Shown here: in pieces, positions 37,101-45,424 of the stretch
How the letters are laid out: each line of letters opens with the position of its first letter
How positions within the stretch are numbered: position 1 is the first letter of the stretch
DNA from: Aquabacterium sp.
GTDB taxonomy: Bacteria > Pseudomonadota > Gammaproteobacteria > Burkholderiales > Burkholderiaceae_C
Direction: 5' to 3'
NCBI RefSeq assembly: GCF_016195855.1
Contig: NZ_JACPYU010000022.1
Coordinates: forward strand, 62,001 to 126,000
Length of the DNA: 64,000 bases
Notes under the pieces: generated by a model
Databases searched by the model: none
What the model was told of the DNA's origin: nothing
The model's input: the letters and a program-made list of their open reading frames with translations, nothing else
Made by a program: the position numbers and the translations under genes

Positions 37101-37437
37101 CATCGGTGCGGGGCACGCCGACCTTGAACTGCACCGTGAGCACGGCCATGCCGGGGCGCGAGACCGAGTAGGTGTGCTCGATGTCGGCAATCTGGCCCAG
37201 CACCTGTTCGGCCGGGCGCGCGATCATGTTCTGCACGTCCGTGCTGGATGCGCCGGGGAAGGGCACCAACACATTGGCCATGGTCACGTTGATCTGGGGC
37301 TCTTCCTCGCGCGGGGTGACCAGCACGGCAAACAGGCCCAGCAGCATGGCCACCAGGGCGAGCAAGGGCGTGAGGGCATTGTCCTGAAAGGCGCGTGCCA
37401 GGCGCCCGGAGAGGCCCAGGGGTGACGGGGTGCTCAT
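34168..37437 (-). CDS. RND efflux transporter, permease subunit
   Basis: The 1089-residue inner-membrane protein is of the AcrB/HAE1 type: paired 6-TM halves, two large periplasmic loops and the proton-relay Asp pair in helix 4 (GILVDDAIVVVENIHRH). It overlaps the adaptor gene stop by 4 bases (ATGA). It would export a compound using proton flow, together with the adaptor at 37434 and an outer-membrane channel not found here. Location with CsoR and DUF2892 genes hints at thiol, sulfur or metal stress, but the substrate is unknown. Confidence 0.9.
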   Translation of the reverse strand: MSTPSPLGLSGRLARAFQDNALTPLLALVAMLLGLFAVLVTPREEEPQINVTMANVLVPFPGASSTDVQNMIARPAEQVLGQIADIEHTYSVSRPGMAVLTVQFKVGVPRTDALVRLYDVLNANQDWLPRNLGALPPIVKPKGIDDVPVLAVTLWSKDAQAALALERVARSLEAEIKRVPGTREVQTIGGPGQAVMVTLDPSRLRERGVDIGGLQQALTAANQSLPSGTVLHPQADGRSQMLSIETGEFLRSADDVGNLVVGVSQGKPVYLREVARVEWGAQQASRHVWFTPGAGASTVAVAGHSFPAVTLTVTKKPGQNAVDVARAVRQRLDELRNAVLPADVEMSITRDYGETAAEKANKLIQKLAFATGSVILLVGLALGRREAVIVGAAVILTLTATLFASWAWGFTLNRVSLFALIFSIGILVDDAIVVVENIHRHQQLEPGKPLREIIPAAVDEVGGPTILATLTVIAALLPMAFVSGLMGPYMSPIPINSSLGMALSLGIAFTVTPWLALKLMKPHAAAHGESDGGHSAATPTGLAGRLQGLFDRVLMPLLVYRGRRWAMGLGIVAALMLSIGLATIPSSGLGVVLKMLPFDNKSEFQVVVEMPAGTPLEDTAAALQDMGAFLARQPEVLNLQGYAGTASPITFNGLVRQYYLRADAEQGDLQVNLVDKHHRHEKSHVIAQRLRVDLERIAARHGARVKVVEVPPGPPVMSPLVAEIYGPDEAGRAQLAQRVAKAFAGTPDIVGIDTSLKEDAARVFLRVQRQRAESLGIPVASVAQAVQAALSGADPAYLHDGQAKMPIPVRIQLPRESQIGLDKLLALPLRAANGQLVPLSELVRIERGVIDKPLFSKDLLPVSYVFGDMAGQLDSPLYGLFAIRSKLGEAALPGTGGIQEYWIKQPSDPYRAYALKWDGEWQITYETFRDMGAAYGVGLILIYLLVVAQFKSYRTPLIIMAPIPLTIIGVMPGHALLHAQFTATSMIGMIALAGIIVRNSILLVDFIELQVARGMAFKQAVVQSAAVRAQPIALTGIAAMVGAFFILDDPIFNGLAVSLIFGILVSTLLTLVVIPVLYYAAYRRQHEAA

Positions 37438-38537
37438 GGCTTGACTTGGGCGGGGTTGACGGGGCTGGCGTTGAACAGGCCCGCCTTGATGGCGTTGTCG
37501 GCAATGGTGTCACCGGCGCGCAGGCCGCTGAGCACCGTCACGGTGGTGGCCTGGGCGCTCATGGGTGCGGTGCGCACAGCCTGCAGCATGAACTGGCCTT
37601 CGCGCACCACGTACACGCCGGTCAACTCACCGCGCTGGACCACAGCCTGGGCCGGCACCGTCAGGCCGGCCGCAGCCGCACCGTTGGACGAGGGGGCCGC
37701 CATGCCGCTGAACCTGACGCGCACCGTCTGGCCGGGCAGGGTGGCCGTGGCGGGCAGGTCGAGCCGCCATTCCACCGTCTGGGAAACCGGGTCGGCACCA
37801 GGCAAGGTGACCACGCGGGTGGCGCGCACCCAATGCGGTGTGGCCTGGGCGCTGTTGGCGGGCAGGAACACTTCTGCGGCCTGGGCTGTTCGCACGCGAT
37901 CGGCCTGCGACGCGGGCACCTGCACCACGGCGCGCATGGCCTGGGGCGAATACATGGTCAGCACGGGGCGCCCCGGCGCGGCCAGGTCACCCACGTCTAC
38001 CTGGGTGGACAGCACCTTGCCGTCAAACGGTGCGCTCAAGGTCGTGAAGCCTTTGGCCAGCGCTGCCTGTGCCTGGCCAGCCTTGGCCGCGTTCACGCCT
38101 GCCTGGGCGGCACGCCATTGCGCCTGCGCACTGTCCAGGGCTGCAGCACTGATGAAGCCTTGCGCCTTGAGCGCCTGGCTGCGCTCCCATTGCTGGCGGG
38201 CGTTGGTCAGTTGGGCATCGGCCTGGGCCACATCGGCCTGGCTGCGCGTCAGCGCGGCCTGGGTGTCCCGGTCATCGATGCGAGCCAGCGCCTGGCCGGC
38301 CTTGACGCTGTCGCCGGCCTTGACCAGCAAGGCGGTGATGTTGCCCGGAACTTGCGCGGCCACGGTGCTCTGGCGCACCGCCTGGATCACGCCATCCCAC
38401 TCCATGGTCGCGGCCTGGGACTGCGCCTGAACCTTGATGGTGGGGACCATGAGCTTGCCGCCCTCGCTGTGGGCAGGCATGGACGCAGCCGCCAGCGTGG
38501 CGCCGAGCAGCATGGCGATGGCATGGTGTCTGGCCAT
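37434..38537 (-). CDS. RND efflux periplasmic adaptor subunit
   Basis: The 367-residue membrane-fusion protein has a signal peptide (MARHHAIAMLLGATLAAASMPAHS), a lipoyl-like half (QVPGNITALLVKAGDSVKAGQALARIDDRD), a coiled-coil hairpin (about 80-140) and beta-barrel and proximal domains. It links the RND pump to an outer-membrane channel. ATG 38537 follows GAGGAGAA. First gene of the operon adaptor-RND-DUF2892-CsoR, behind a CsoR-type palindrome. Confidence 0.9.
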   Translation of the reverse strand: MARHHAIAMLLGATLAAASMPAHSEGGKLMVPTIKVQAQSQAATMEWDGVIQAVRQSTVAAQVPGNITALLVKAGDSVKAGQALARIDDRDTQAALTRSQADVAQADAQLTNARQQWERSQALKAQGFISAAALDSAQAQWRAAQAGVNAAKAGQAQAALAKGFTTLSAPFDGKVLSTQVDVGDLAAPGRPVLTMYSPQAMRAVVQVPASQADRVRTAQAAEVFLPANSAQATPHWVRATRVVTLPGADPVSQTVEWRLDLPATATLPGQTVRVRFSGMAAPSSNGAAAAGLTVPAQAVVQRGELTGVYVVREGQFMLQAVRTAPMSAQATTVTVLSGLRAGDTIADNAIKAGLFNASPVNPAQVKP

Positions 38538-38554
38538 GAACGTTCTCCTCATTC

Positions 38555-38592
38555 CTATACGGTAGGGAGTATACATATACCCTACAGGGTAT
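38555..38592 (-). promoter_or_regulatory. CsoR-type operator pair of the RND operon
   Basis: ATACCC-TACA-GGGTAT (38577-38592) is a perfect palindrome apart from its centre and has the A/T-flanked CCC/GGG form bound by CsoR-family repressors. Next to it, TATAC-N8-GTATA (38555-38572) is a second inverted repeat. Both lie within 56 bases upstream of the adaptor start codon. Confidence 0.7.
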
Positions 38593-38642
38593 GCAAGCAA
38601 GGCGCTCGAAACCCGCTCCGCTCCGGCCTGGCCGACCCAGGT

Positions 38643-39023
38643 TCAGCCAGGGATCAGCACGCTCGACGACGGCTTGGCCGGGTCGTAGTAAACCTTGACC
38701 TTCTGCCCGGGCTTGAACGGCGCGATCTCGGTGAGTGCCTGCTGCTCGTCAAAATGGTTCAGGCCAAAGGCCCGCAGGCGGTCACCCGTATAGGTGATGC
38801 CCTTGACCGTGTAGCGGTAACGCACCTCGGTGAACCAGTGGTGGGTGGGCGTGCCGCGCTGGTCGCCGGTTTCGTTGTGCTGCCTGGCGCGGGCCTCCAG
38901 CATCTCGCCCTCGACAGACGGCCAGTTGGGGCTGCCCTCCTTGATCTGCCAGGCGCGCCAGGCTGCCAGGCCCAGGATGGCCACGAAGGCGATGATCAGG
39001 TACTTTCCCAGGTCGTCAGGCAT
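38643..39023 (-). CDS. DUF3592 domain protein
   Basis: The 126-residue protein has one N-terminal membrane helix (about 6-25) and a DUF3592 domain (WPSVEGEMLEARARQ...VRYRYTVKGITYTGDRL...PGQKVKVYYDPAKPSSSVL). The family forms small beta domains on the membrane surface; function is unknown. It is divergent from the nucleotidase gene. The long upstream extension of this frame is the antisense of that gene and is rejected. Confidence 0.8.
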   Translation of the reverse strand: MPDDLGKYLIIAFVAILGLAAWRAWQIKEGSPNWPSVEGEMLEARARQHNETGDQRGTPTHHWFTEVRYRYTVKGITYTGDRLRAFGLNHFDEQQALTEIAPFKPGQKVKVYYDPAKPSSSVLIPG

Positions 39024-39149
39024 GGCTTGCTTCGGTCGGTGTGTGTGGCGTGTGGTGCCGGGGTTGCAAATAGATGATGCGCCATCGTGGTTGGTGCCGA
39101 TTTGCGCGAAGATCAGGGCTGTCCCAGCTTTACCCGCTTCTTTTCGTTT

Positions 39150-39755
39150 ATGCCTCAATCTGCCCCTTCGCACAGCCCTTTTTACGCCCACCTGTCGCGT
39201 CTGCGCTTCATCAAGCGTTGGGGTTTGATGCGCAACGCGGTCGAGGAGGATGTGGCCCAGCACAGCTGGGAAGTCGCCATCCTGGCGCATGCGCTGGCGG
39301 TCATCGCCCGCGATGTGCTGGGCAAGCCGGTGGACCCCAATTCGGTGGCCACCCGCGCCTTGTTCCACGACGCCACGGAAGCCATCACTGGCGACCTGCC
39401 CACGCCCGTCAAGTACTCGCCCGCCATGCGCCATGCCACGGCCAACCTCGAAGGCGAGGTCTGCGAGGAAATGCTGCGCCTGTTGCCCGAGTCGGTGCGC
39501 CCCGCCTTGCGCTCGGCCATGGACCACCACGAATGGCCGGACGACGAGGCCCGCCTGATCAAGTCGGCCGATCGCCTGGCCGCCTGGCTCAAGTGCCGCG
39601 CCGAGCTGCGTTATGGCAACACGGAGTTCGCACAGGCGGCCACCCAGGTGCGCAGCAAGATCGACGAGCACATGACGCCCGAGGTGGCGTACTTCCTGGA
39701 GACCTTCGGCTCGGCCTACGAGCTGACGCTGGACTCCTTGATGCAAGGGGAGTGA
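39150..39755 (+). CDS. 5'-deoxynucleotidase YfbR-like HD phosphohydrolase
   Basis: The 201-residue HD-domain protein matches YfbR (FYAHLSRLRFIKRWGLMRNAVEEDVAQHSWEVA, then FHDATEAITGDLPTPVKY and KSADRLAAWLKC). The metal-binding set H, HD and D is intact. YfbR removes phosphate from deoxynucleoside 5'-monophosphates in the cytoplasm. ATG 39150 begins at the conserved N-terminus; the 21 extra upstream codons look non-conserved. Confidence 0.9.
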   Translation: MPQSAPSHSPFYAHLSRLRFIKRWGLMRNAVEEDVAQHSWEVAILAHALAVIARDVLGKPVDPNSVATRALFHDATEAITGDLPTPVKYSPAMRHATANLEGEVCEEMLRLLPESVRPALRSAMDHHEWPDDEARLIKSADRLAAWLKCRAELRYGNTEFAQAATQVRSKIDEHMTPEVAYFLETFGSAYELTLDSLMQGE

Positions 39756-39759
39756 GCCC

Positions 39760-41382
39760 TTGGCATTCGATAGACCAAGCTGGCGGGATGTTCTGGCTGG
39801 CTTGTCGGTAGCCGGGCTGCTGCTGCCCGAGGCTGTGGCCTATGCCGGCATTGGCAACATGCCGCCTCAAGCGGGCGTGCTGGCCCTGTTTGCCGGCTTG
39901 CTGAGCTATGCCTTGCTGGGCACCAGCCGGTTTGCCATTGTGTCGGCCACCTCGTCCTCGGCGGCGGTGCTGCTGGCGGCCACCGGGTCGCTGGCAGACG
40001 GGAACATGGTCTTGCGCATGGAGCTGGCTGCGGGTCTGGTCATGTTGACTGGCTTGCTGTTCCTGCTGGGGGCCAGTGCCAAGCTGGGGGCGGTGTCGGC
40101 CTTCATTTCCAAGCCCGTCCTGCGTGGGTTCGCCTTCGGTCTGGCGGTGATCATCATCGTCAAGCAACTGCCGCGTTTTCTGGGCATCAGTGTGGCTGGC
40201 CACGATGCGCAGTCTGTGCTGCAAGGCGTCGTGGTGCACACGGCGCAATGGCATTTGCCCAGCCTGACGCTGGGCGTGCTGACCCTGTTGGCGCTTTGGG
40301 TTTTTGCGCGCCCCGGGCGGCGCTGGCCGGGGGCCTTGCTGGTGATGGCTGCGGGCATGGCGGCGCAGCACCACTTGCGTCTGGGGGAGATGGGCATTGC
40401 CCGCGTGGGGGTGATCGAGTTGCACCTCAATCAACCGGCCCTGCCTGCGCTGGCCCGAGAGCAATGGCTGCGTCTGGGGGAGCTGGCCGTGGCCATGGTG
40501 CTGATCCTGTACGCGGAGTCCTACGGCGCGATCCGCGCGCTTGCGCTCAAGCATGGTGACGAGGTCAAACCCAACCGCGATCTGCTGGCGCTGGGTGTGG
40601 CCAATGTGCTGAGCAGCATGGTGCATGGCATGCCGGTCGGGGCGGGGTACTCGGCCAGCGTGGCCAACGAATCAGCCGGAGCACAAACCCGCTGGGCGGG
40701 GCTCGTGGCCCTGGCCGTGCTGCTGGTGGTGGCGTTCAGCCTGCTGCCGCTGGTGGCCTATATCCCTGAGCCCGTGCTGGGTGCCATCGTGATCCACGCG
40801 GTGAGCCACATGCTCAACCCGCAGGTGTTCAAACCGTATTTTGTCTGGCAGCGTGACCGGCTGGTTTCCTTGCTGGCGGTGGCCGCCGTGCTGTGGCTGG
40901 GCGTGCTCGATGGCCTGTTGGTGTCGATTGGCATCAGCCTGTTCATGACCCTGCGCGGGCTGGCCCAGGCGCGCCTGGCCGTGCTGGGGCGACTGGACGA
41001 GGGGCATGACTTCATCGACCTGAAGCTGTCGCCCATGGCCGTTCCCGAAGAGGGGATGCTGATCGTGCGGCCCGAGGCGCCCTTGTTTTTTGCCAATGTG
41101 GAAAGCCTGCTGGCTCAGGTCCGGGATGAAATGGCGCACCACCCCTCGGCCCACAGCCTGATCCTGAGCCTGGAGGAGTCCCCCGACCTGGACGGCAGCT
41201 GTGTCGAGGCCTTGCGTGATCTGAATGCCTCGCTGCAGCAGTCAGGGCGAAGCCTGATGCTGGCGCGCCTGAAGAACCCGGCCTACATCGTCTTGCAGCG
41301 CGCCGCTTTGCCCAAAGTGGCGCTGACGGTGCTGAGCATCGACGACGCCGTCAAGCTGGTGAGGGGCGCCCGGGGCAAATAG
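39760..41382 (+). CDS. SulP-family anion transporter with STAS domain (second)
   Basis: The 540-residue protein has the SulP N-terminal motif (LAGLSVAGLLLPEAVAYAGIGNMPPQAGVLALF), NVLSSMVHGMPVGAGYSASVANESAGAQTRWAG in the core and a STAS domain (about 425-535). It is only distantly like the SulP at 21195. The start appears to be TTG at 39760, with GGGGAG 7 bases upstream and 4 bases after the nucleotidase stop. Sulfate, bicarbonate or another anion could be moved; no neighbour settles this. Confidence 0.87.
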   Translation: MAFDRPSWRDVLAGLSVAGLLLPEAVAYAGIGNMPPQAGVLALFAGLLSYALLGTSRFAIVSATSSSAAVLLAATGSLADGNMVLRMELAAGLVMLTGLLFLLGASAKLGAVSAFISKPVLRGFAFGLAVIIIVKQLPRFLGISVAGHDAQSVLQGVVVHTAQWHLPSLTLGVLTLLALWVFARPGRRWPGALLVMAAGMAAQHHLRLGEMGIARVGVIELHLNQPALPALAREQWLRLGELAVAMVLILYAESYGAIRALALKHGDEVKPNRDLLALGVANVLSSMVHGMPVGAGYSASVANESAGAQTRWAGLVALAVLLVVAFSLLPLVAYIPEPVLGAIVIHAVSHMLNPQVFKPYFVWQRDRLVSLLAVAAVLWLGVLDGLLVSIGISLFMTLRGLAQARLAVLGRLDEGHDFIDLKLSPMAVPEEGMLIVRPEAPLFFANVESLLAQVRDEMAHHPSAHSLILSLEESPDLDGSCVEALRDLNASLQQSGRSLMLARLKNPAYIVLQRAALPKVALTVLSIDDAVKLVRGARGK

Positions 41383-41475
41383 GCCAGAGCAGGGCAAAGA
41401 CCAGCCTGGCTCCAACATGGTGCGAGTTTTGCTTGCCTCTTGCGTTCACACAAAACATGACGCTGAGGTTGATGC

Positions 41476-42387
41476 ATGACTTCTTTTATCCGTGCCGCCG
41501 AAATCTGGCTGCCCGCTTCTGATCACAGTTTGCTCGAATTTGGTGCGGGCGCTTTTGGCAAGGCGCTGAGCTTTGCCACGGTGAGCCGTGCCATGTGTTT
41601 TGGCCGTGCCGAAGGCCTGCCCGGCGAGGCCTGGGACCTGGGCCATCCGGTGCTGCTCAAGCAGTTCGAGGGCTCTCATTTCCGGCGTACCAGTGCGGCC
41701 AAGGCCGCCGGCCTGACCTGTGCGGTGGCCATCCCCTTCTTCGTCGGGGGCAAATTGACTGCTGTGGTAACCCTGTTCGGGGGCGACGACCCAGCCAGCA
41801 AGGGGGCCATGGAGTTGTGGCGCAACGACACCCGCATCAGCTCGGACATGAGCTTGCTGGATGGCTACTACGGTGGCCTGCCACCCGAGTTCGAGCGCCT
41901 CTCGCGCGATGCCTTTTTGCCACGTGGAACGGGTGCACCTGGCATGGCCTGGCAACGCGACGAAGCCGTGATCATGGGCCAGGCTGATACCAACGCGCGC
42001 TTCCTGCGCGGTGACGCGGCCACGGACGCCGGCATCTGCCGCGCCATGGCGATGCCCTGCTGCGCCACCAACCATGCCAGCTATGTGCTGATGCTGCTGT
42101 CGGGCCGCGAGACCCCGATCGCCAGGCGCATGGAGCGCTGGGTGCTGGACCGTGCGGGCGCTCAACTGGTGCTGGCAGCCGGCCATTGCGAAGTCGCTGG
42201 TGATCTGGCGCAATCCGGCGACGTCATCAAGCTGCTGGATGCGGACCCCCTGTTGACCAAGGCCATCGGTTGCGGGGTGCCTGCCTTGACGGACGCGAGC
42301 AAGCGCCTGCCCGGCAGCGAGGCCTGCCTGTGGCTGCCCGTGCTGGTGGAGGACAAGGTGACCGAACTGGTGGCGCTGTACCTCTGA
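41476..42387 (+). CDS. GAF-domain protein of unknown role
   Basis: The 303-residue protein seems to hold two GAF-like halves (about 1-115 and 130-300), the first with AAGLTCAVAIPFFVGGKLTAVVTLFGGDD and the second with GICRAMAMPCCATNHASYVLMLLSGRETPI. No output domain, signal peptide or membrane helix is seen. It may bind a small ligand or act as a partner of a kinase or cyclase. It stands alone between the SulP and the His/Asp-rich gene. Confidence 0.65.
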   Translation: MTSFIRAAEIWLPASDHSLLEFGAGAFGKALSFATVSRAMCFGRAEGLPGEAWDLGHPVLLKQFEGSHFRRTSAAKAAGLTCAVAIPFFVGGKLTAVVTLFGGDDPASKGAMELWRNDTRISSDMSLLDGYYGGLPPEFERLSRDAFLPRGTGAPGMAWQRDEAVIMGQADTNARFLRGDAATDAGICRAMAMPCCATNHASYVLMLLSGRETPIARRMERWVLDRAGAQLVLAAGHCEVAGDLAQSGDVIKLLDADPLLTKAIGCGVPALTDASKRLPGSEACLWLPVLVEDKVTELVALYL

Positions 42388-42479
42388 CGGGGGTAAATTC
42401 CGGTAAAGCAGGCCCGCCCCTGTCGGCTAGGAGGGGGTGGCCGGCGTTGAATGTGCATCTTCATAACCGGAAGACCATC

Positions 42480-42938
42480 ATGAAAAAACTGCTTCTTGCT
42501 CTGGCAACCCTGGCCGCCGCGCCTGCTTTTGCCCAGACCTCGGTCGGGGTGTCCATCGGCATCAACCAACCGGGCATGTATGGCCGCATCGACATCGGCA
42601 ACTACCCACAGCCCGTGCTGGTGTACCCGCAGCCCGTGATCATCCAGCCCTCTCCTGTGGCGGTCTATCAACGCCCGATCTACCTGTATGTGCCGCCCGC
42701 ACATCAGCAAGACTGGCGCCGCTATTGCAGCCGCTACAGCGCCTGCGGGCAACCGGTTTACTTCGTGCGGGAAGACTGGGTGAGGGAGCGCTGGGAGCGC
42801 GAGCATGACCGTGACCATGACAACCGTGATTGGGGCCGTGATCACCCCAAGCACGGGCATGCCTATGGTCACGACCGTGACCACAAGGACAAAGACAAGG
42901 GCCGCGACAAATCGCACCGCGATCACGGCCGAGATTGA
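42480..42938 (+). CDS. Secreted PXPV-type protein with His/Asp-rich tail
   Basis: The 152-residue precursor has a clear signal peptide (cut after APAFA), proline-valine repeats (YPQPVLVYPQPVIIQPSPVAVYQRP), one Cys pair (RYCSRYSACG) and a tail of about 45 residues made mainly of His, Asp, Arg and Lys (EHDRDHDNRDWGRDH...). Proteins like this are widespread in Burkholderiales and have no known role. The tail could bind metal ions or polyanions in the periplasm. Confidence 0.75.
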   Translation: MKKLLLALATLAAAPAFAQTSVGVSIGINQPGMYGRIDIGNYPQPVLVYPQPVIIQPSPVAVYQRPIYLYVPPAHQQDWRRYCSRYSACGQPVYFVREDWVRERWEREHDRDHDNRDWGRDHPKHGHAYGHDRDHKDKDKGRDKSHRDHGRD

Positions 42939-43003
42939 TCGCGTGCAGCGTTTGGGCCCGGCGTGAAACCATAATCAAGGCTTCACGCTGAGGAGACAAG
43001 CTG

Positions 43004-43651
43004 ATGTTGCGTCCAGTGCAAGGCCGGGGAGCCGATGACGACGGGGCCGTTGAAACCGTGCCTTTTCAAGGCCTGATCCGCTTCGAGCGGCAGGCACCTG
43101 TGAGGCAGGTTTCGTATTACATCTGCGGCGAGCTGATCGAGCCGCAGTACTACACCGAGCTGTACTACACCCTGCGCACGGCCACCGACACCGATCTGAT
43201 CTACATCCACCTGAACTCGCCTGGTGGTGACTTCAACACCGGCTTGCAGATCATCAACAACATCGCCGCATCAGAGGCCAAGGTGGTGACCGTGCTGGAG
43301 GCACGTGCCTACTCCATGGCCGCCATGATCTTCCTCAGCGGTGACGAGCTGTATGTCCACGACAACTGCCAGCTGATGCTGCACACCTACTCGGGCGTTT
43401 TCTCGGGCAAGGGCAACGAGCAGCAGGCCGAAGTGGCCGCCGTGGGCAAGTGGTTCGAGAAGGTGATGCGCCGCATCTGCGCGCGCTTCATGTCCGATGA
43501 GGAACTGGACAACATCATCAAGGGTTCGGACTTCTGGATGAACTCCGACGAGATCCGCCGCCGCCTGGCCAAGGACGCACGCCCTGCAGGCAAGCGAAGC
43601 ACGGCCCGGAAAACCCCGGCCAGAAAGAGGGCCACGGGCGCCAGCCGGTGA
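43004..43651 (+). CDS. ClpP-like serine protease (phage/crotonase-type)
   Basis: The 215-residue protein is related to the ClpP fold: IHLNSPGGDFNTGLQIINNI (oxyanion region), Ser104 in ARAYSMAAMIF and His127 in LMLHTYSG, with Asp176 a candidate third residue. It is shorter and more divergent than housekeeping ClpP and resembles ClpP-like phage and plasmid proteases. The C-terminal 25 residues are very basic (KRSTARKTPARKRATG). No Clp ATPase gene is nearby. Confidence 0.78.
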   Translation: MLRPVQGRGADDDGAVETVPFQGLIRFERQAPVRQVSYYICGELIEPQYYTELYYTLRTATDTDLIYIHLNSPGGDFNTGLQIINNIAASEAKVVTVLEARAYSMAAMIFLSGDELYVHDNCQLMLHTYSGVFSGKGNEQQAEVAAVGKWFEKVMRRICARFMSDEELDNIIKGSDFWMNSDEIRRRLAKDARPAGKRSTARKTPARKRATGASR

Positions 43652-43701
43652 ACTGCGCGCGCTGGGCAGCAGCCGGGTCACACTTCGGTTATCGTTGACC
43701 C

Positions 43702-44628
43702 ATGCAGCCCATCATCACCGTTCGCAATTTGTCCAAGGCCTACGCCTCGGGCTTCAAGGCGCTCAAGCACGTCAACCTGGACATCCAGCGGGGCGAGATC
43801 CTGGCTTTGCTGGGCCCCAATGGTGCTGGCAAGACCACGCTCATCAGCATCATCTGCGGCATCGTCACGGCCAGTGAAGGCCAGGTGCTGGTGGGCGGGC
43901 AGGACATCGGCCAGCACTACCGCCACACGCGCAGCCTCATCGGCCTGGTGCCGCAGGAGCTGACCACCGACGCCTTTGAAACGGTGTGGGACACGGTGAG
44001 CTTCAGCCGCGGCCTGTTCGGCAAGTCGGCCAACCCTGCCTGGATCGAGAAAGTCCTCAAAGACCTGTCCTTGTGGGACAAGAAGGACAACAAGATCATC
44101 ACCTTGTCGGGGGGCATGAAGCGGCGCCTGCTGATTGCCAAGGCCTTGTCGCACGAACCCCAGATCCTCTTCCTGGACGAACCGACGGCAGGCGTGGACG
44201 TGAACCTGCGTCGCGACATGTGGCAACTGGTGCGCCAGTTGCAGCAAGCCGGCGTGACCATCATCCTGACCACGCACTACATCGAAGAGGCGCAGGAGAT
44301 GGCCGACCGCATCGGCGTGATCAACAAGGGCGAGATCATCCTGGTTGAAGAGAAGAACGAGCTGATGCGCAAGCTGGGCAAGAAGCAGTTGACGCTGCAT
44401 CTGACGCAGCCGCTGGCACAGATGCCCGCAGGCTTGTCTGCCTATGCCTTGTCCTTGTCTGCAGATGGCGAGGAGCTGGTGTGCACCTATGACGCACAGG
44501 ACGACAGCGTGGACGTGCCCACCTTGCTCAATGCCCTGATCGATGCCGGCATCCGTTTCAAGGACATCCAGACCACCCAAAGCTCGCTGGAAGACATCTT
44601 CGTCAATCTGGTGAAGGACGCCACATGA
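43702..44628 (+). CDS. ABC exporter ATP-binding protein (YadG-like)
   Basis: The 308-residue ATPase has Walker [10 protein letters not shown] (38-46), signature LSGGMKRR, Walker [13 protein letters not shown] and the switch His in TTHYIEEA, followed by a C-terminal domain of the drug/polysaccharide exporter branch. Its stop overlaps the start of the ABC-2 permease gene by 4 bases. Relatives include YadG and DrrA; the cargo is unknown. Confidence 0.92.
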   Translation: MQPIITVRNLSKAYASGFKALKHVNLDIQRGEILALLGPNGAGKTTLISIICGIVTASEGQVLVGGQDIGQHYRHTRSLIGLVPQELTTDAFETVWDTVSFSRGLFGKSANPAWIEKVLKDLSLWDKKDNKIITLSGGMKRRLLIAKALSHEPQILFLDEPTAGVDVNLRRDMWQLVRQLQQAGVTIILTTHYIEEAQEMADRIGVINKGEIILVEEKNELMRKLGKKQLTLHLTQPLAQMPAGLSAYALSLSADGEELVCTYDAQDDSVDVPTLLNALIDAGIRFKDIQTTQSSLEDIFVNLVKDAT

Positions 44629-45386
44629 ACATCCACGCCATTCGCGCGATCTACCGTTTCGAGATGGCCCGCACCCGGCGTACCCTGATGCAAAGCATCA
44701 TCTCGCCGATCATCTCCACCTCGCTGTATTTCGTGGTGTTCGGGGCGGCCATCGGCTCGCGCGTCCAGCAGGTGGACGGCATCAGCTATGGCGCCTTCAT
44801 CGTGCCCGGCCTGATCATGTTGTCGCTGCTGACGCAGAGCATCTCCAACGCCTCGTTCGGGATCTACTTCCCCAAGTTCACCGGCACGATCTACGAGCTG
44901 CTCTCCGCACCGGTGTCCTCGTTCGAGGTGGTGCTCAGTTATGTGGGGGCAGCGGCCAGCAAGTCCATCATCCTGGGGCTGATCATCCTGGCCACGGCCG
45001 GGTTGTTCGTGCCCTTGCATGTCGAGCACCCGCTGTGGATGCTGCTGTTTCTGGTGCTGACGGCCATCACCTTCAGCCTGGTGGGCTTCATCATCGGCTT
45101 GTGGGCCGACAGCTTTGAGCAACTGCAGGTGGTGCCGCTCTTGATCATCACGCCGCTGACCTTCCTGGGCGGCAGCTTCTACTCGATCAAGATGCTGCCG
45201 CCGGTGTGGCAGACCGTGTCGCTGTTCAACCCGGTGGTGTACCTGGTCAGCGGGTTCCGCTGGTGCTTCCATGGGCAGGCCGATGTCGGTGTGGGCGTGA
45301 GCCTGGCCATGACCCTGGGCTTCACGGCCGCCTCGCTGGTGATCGTGGCCTGGATATTCAAGACGGGCTACAAGCTCAAGCGCTGA
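44625..45386 (+). CDS. ABC-2 type permease (YadH-like)
   Basis: The 253-residue protein has six membrane helices and the ABC-2 pattern [21 protein letters not shown]...[15 protein letters not shown]...[20 protein letters not shown]...[12 protein letters not shown]. It partners the ATPase at 43702, with overlapping start and stop codons. It likely exports a lipid, polysaccharide or drug-like molecule. Confidence 0.92.
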   Translation: MNIHAIRAIYRFEMARTRRTLMQSIISPIISTSLYFVVFGAAIGSRVQQVDGISYGAFIVPGLIMLSLLTQSISNASFGIYFPKFTGTIYELLSAPVSSFEVVLSYVGAAASKSIILGLIILATAGLFVPLHVEHPLWMLLFLVLTAITFSLVGFIIGLWADSFEQLQVVPLLIITPLTFLGGSFYSIKMLPPVWQTVSLFNPVVYLVSGFRWCFHGQADVGVGVSLAMTLGFTAASLVIVAWIFKTGYKLKR

Positions 45387-45424
45387 TGCCATCTTGAGGC
45401 AACCGTTTGGGGCAACCGTTTGAA

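Noticed and set aside
38643..39746. 367-residue version of the DUF3592 protein
   Set aside because: The upstream two thirds is antisense to the YfbR-like gene.
45398..45422. Direct repeat GGCAACCGTTTG x2 between the ABC-2 and kinase genes
   Set aside because: Only two 12-base copies in a short convergent gap with no stem or U-tract; likely a chance local duplication.
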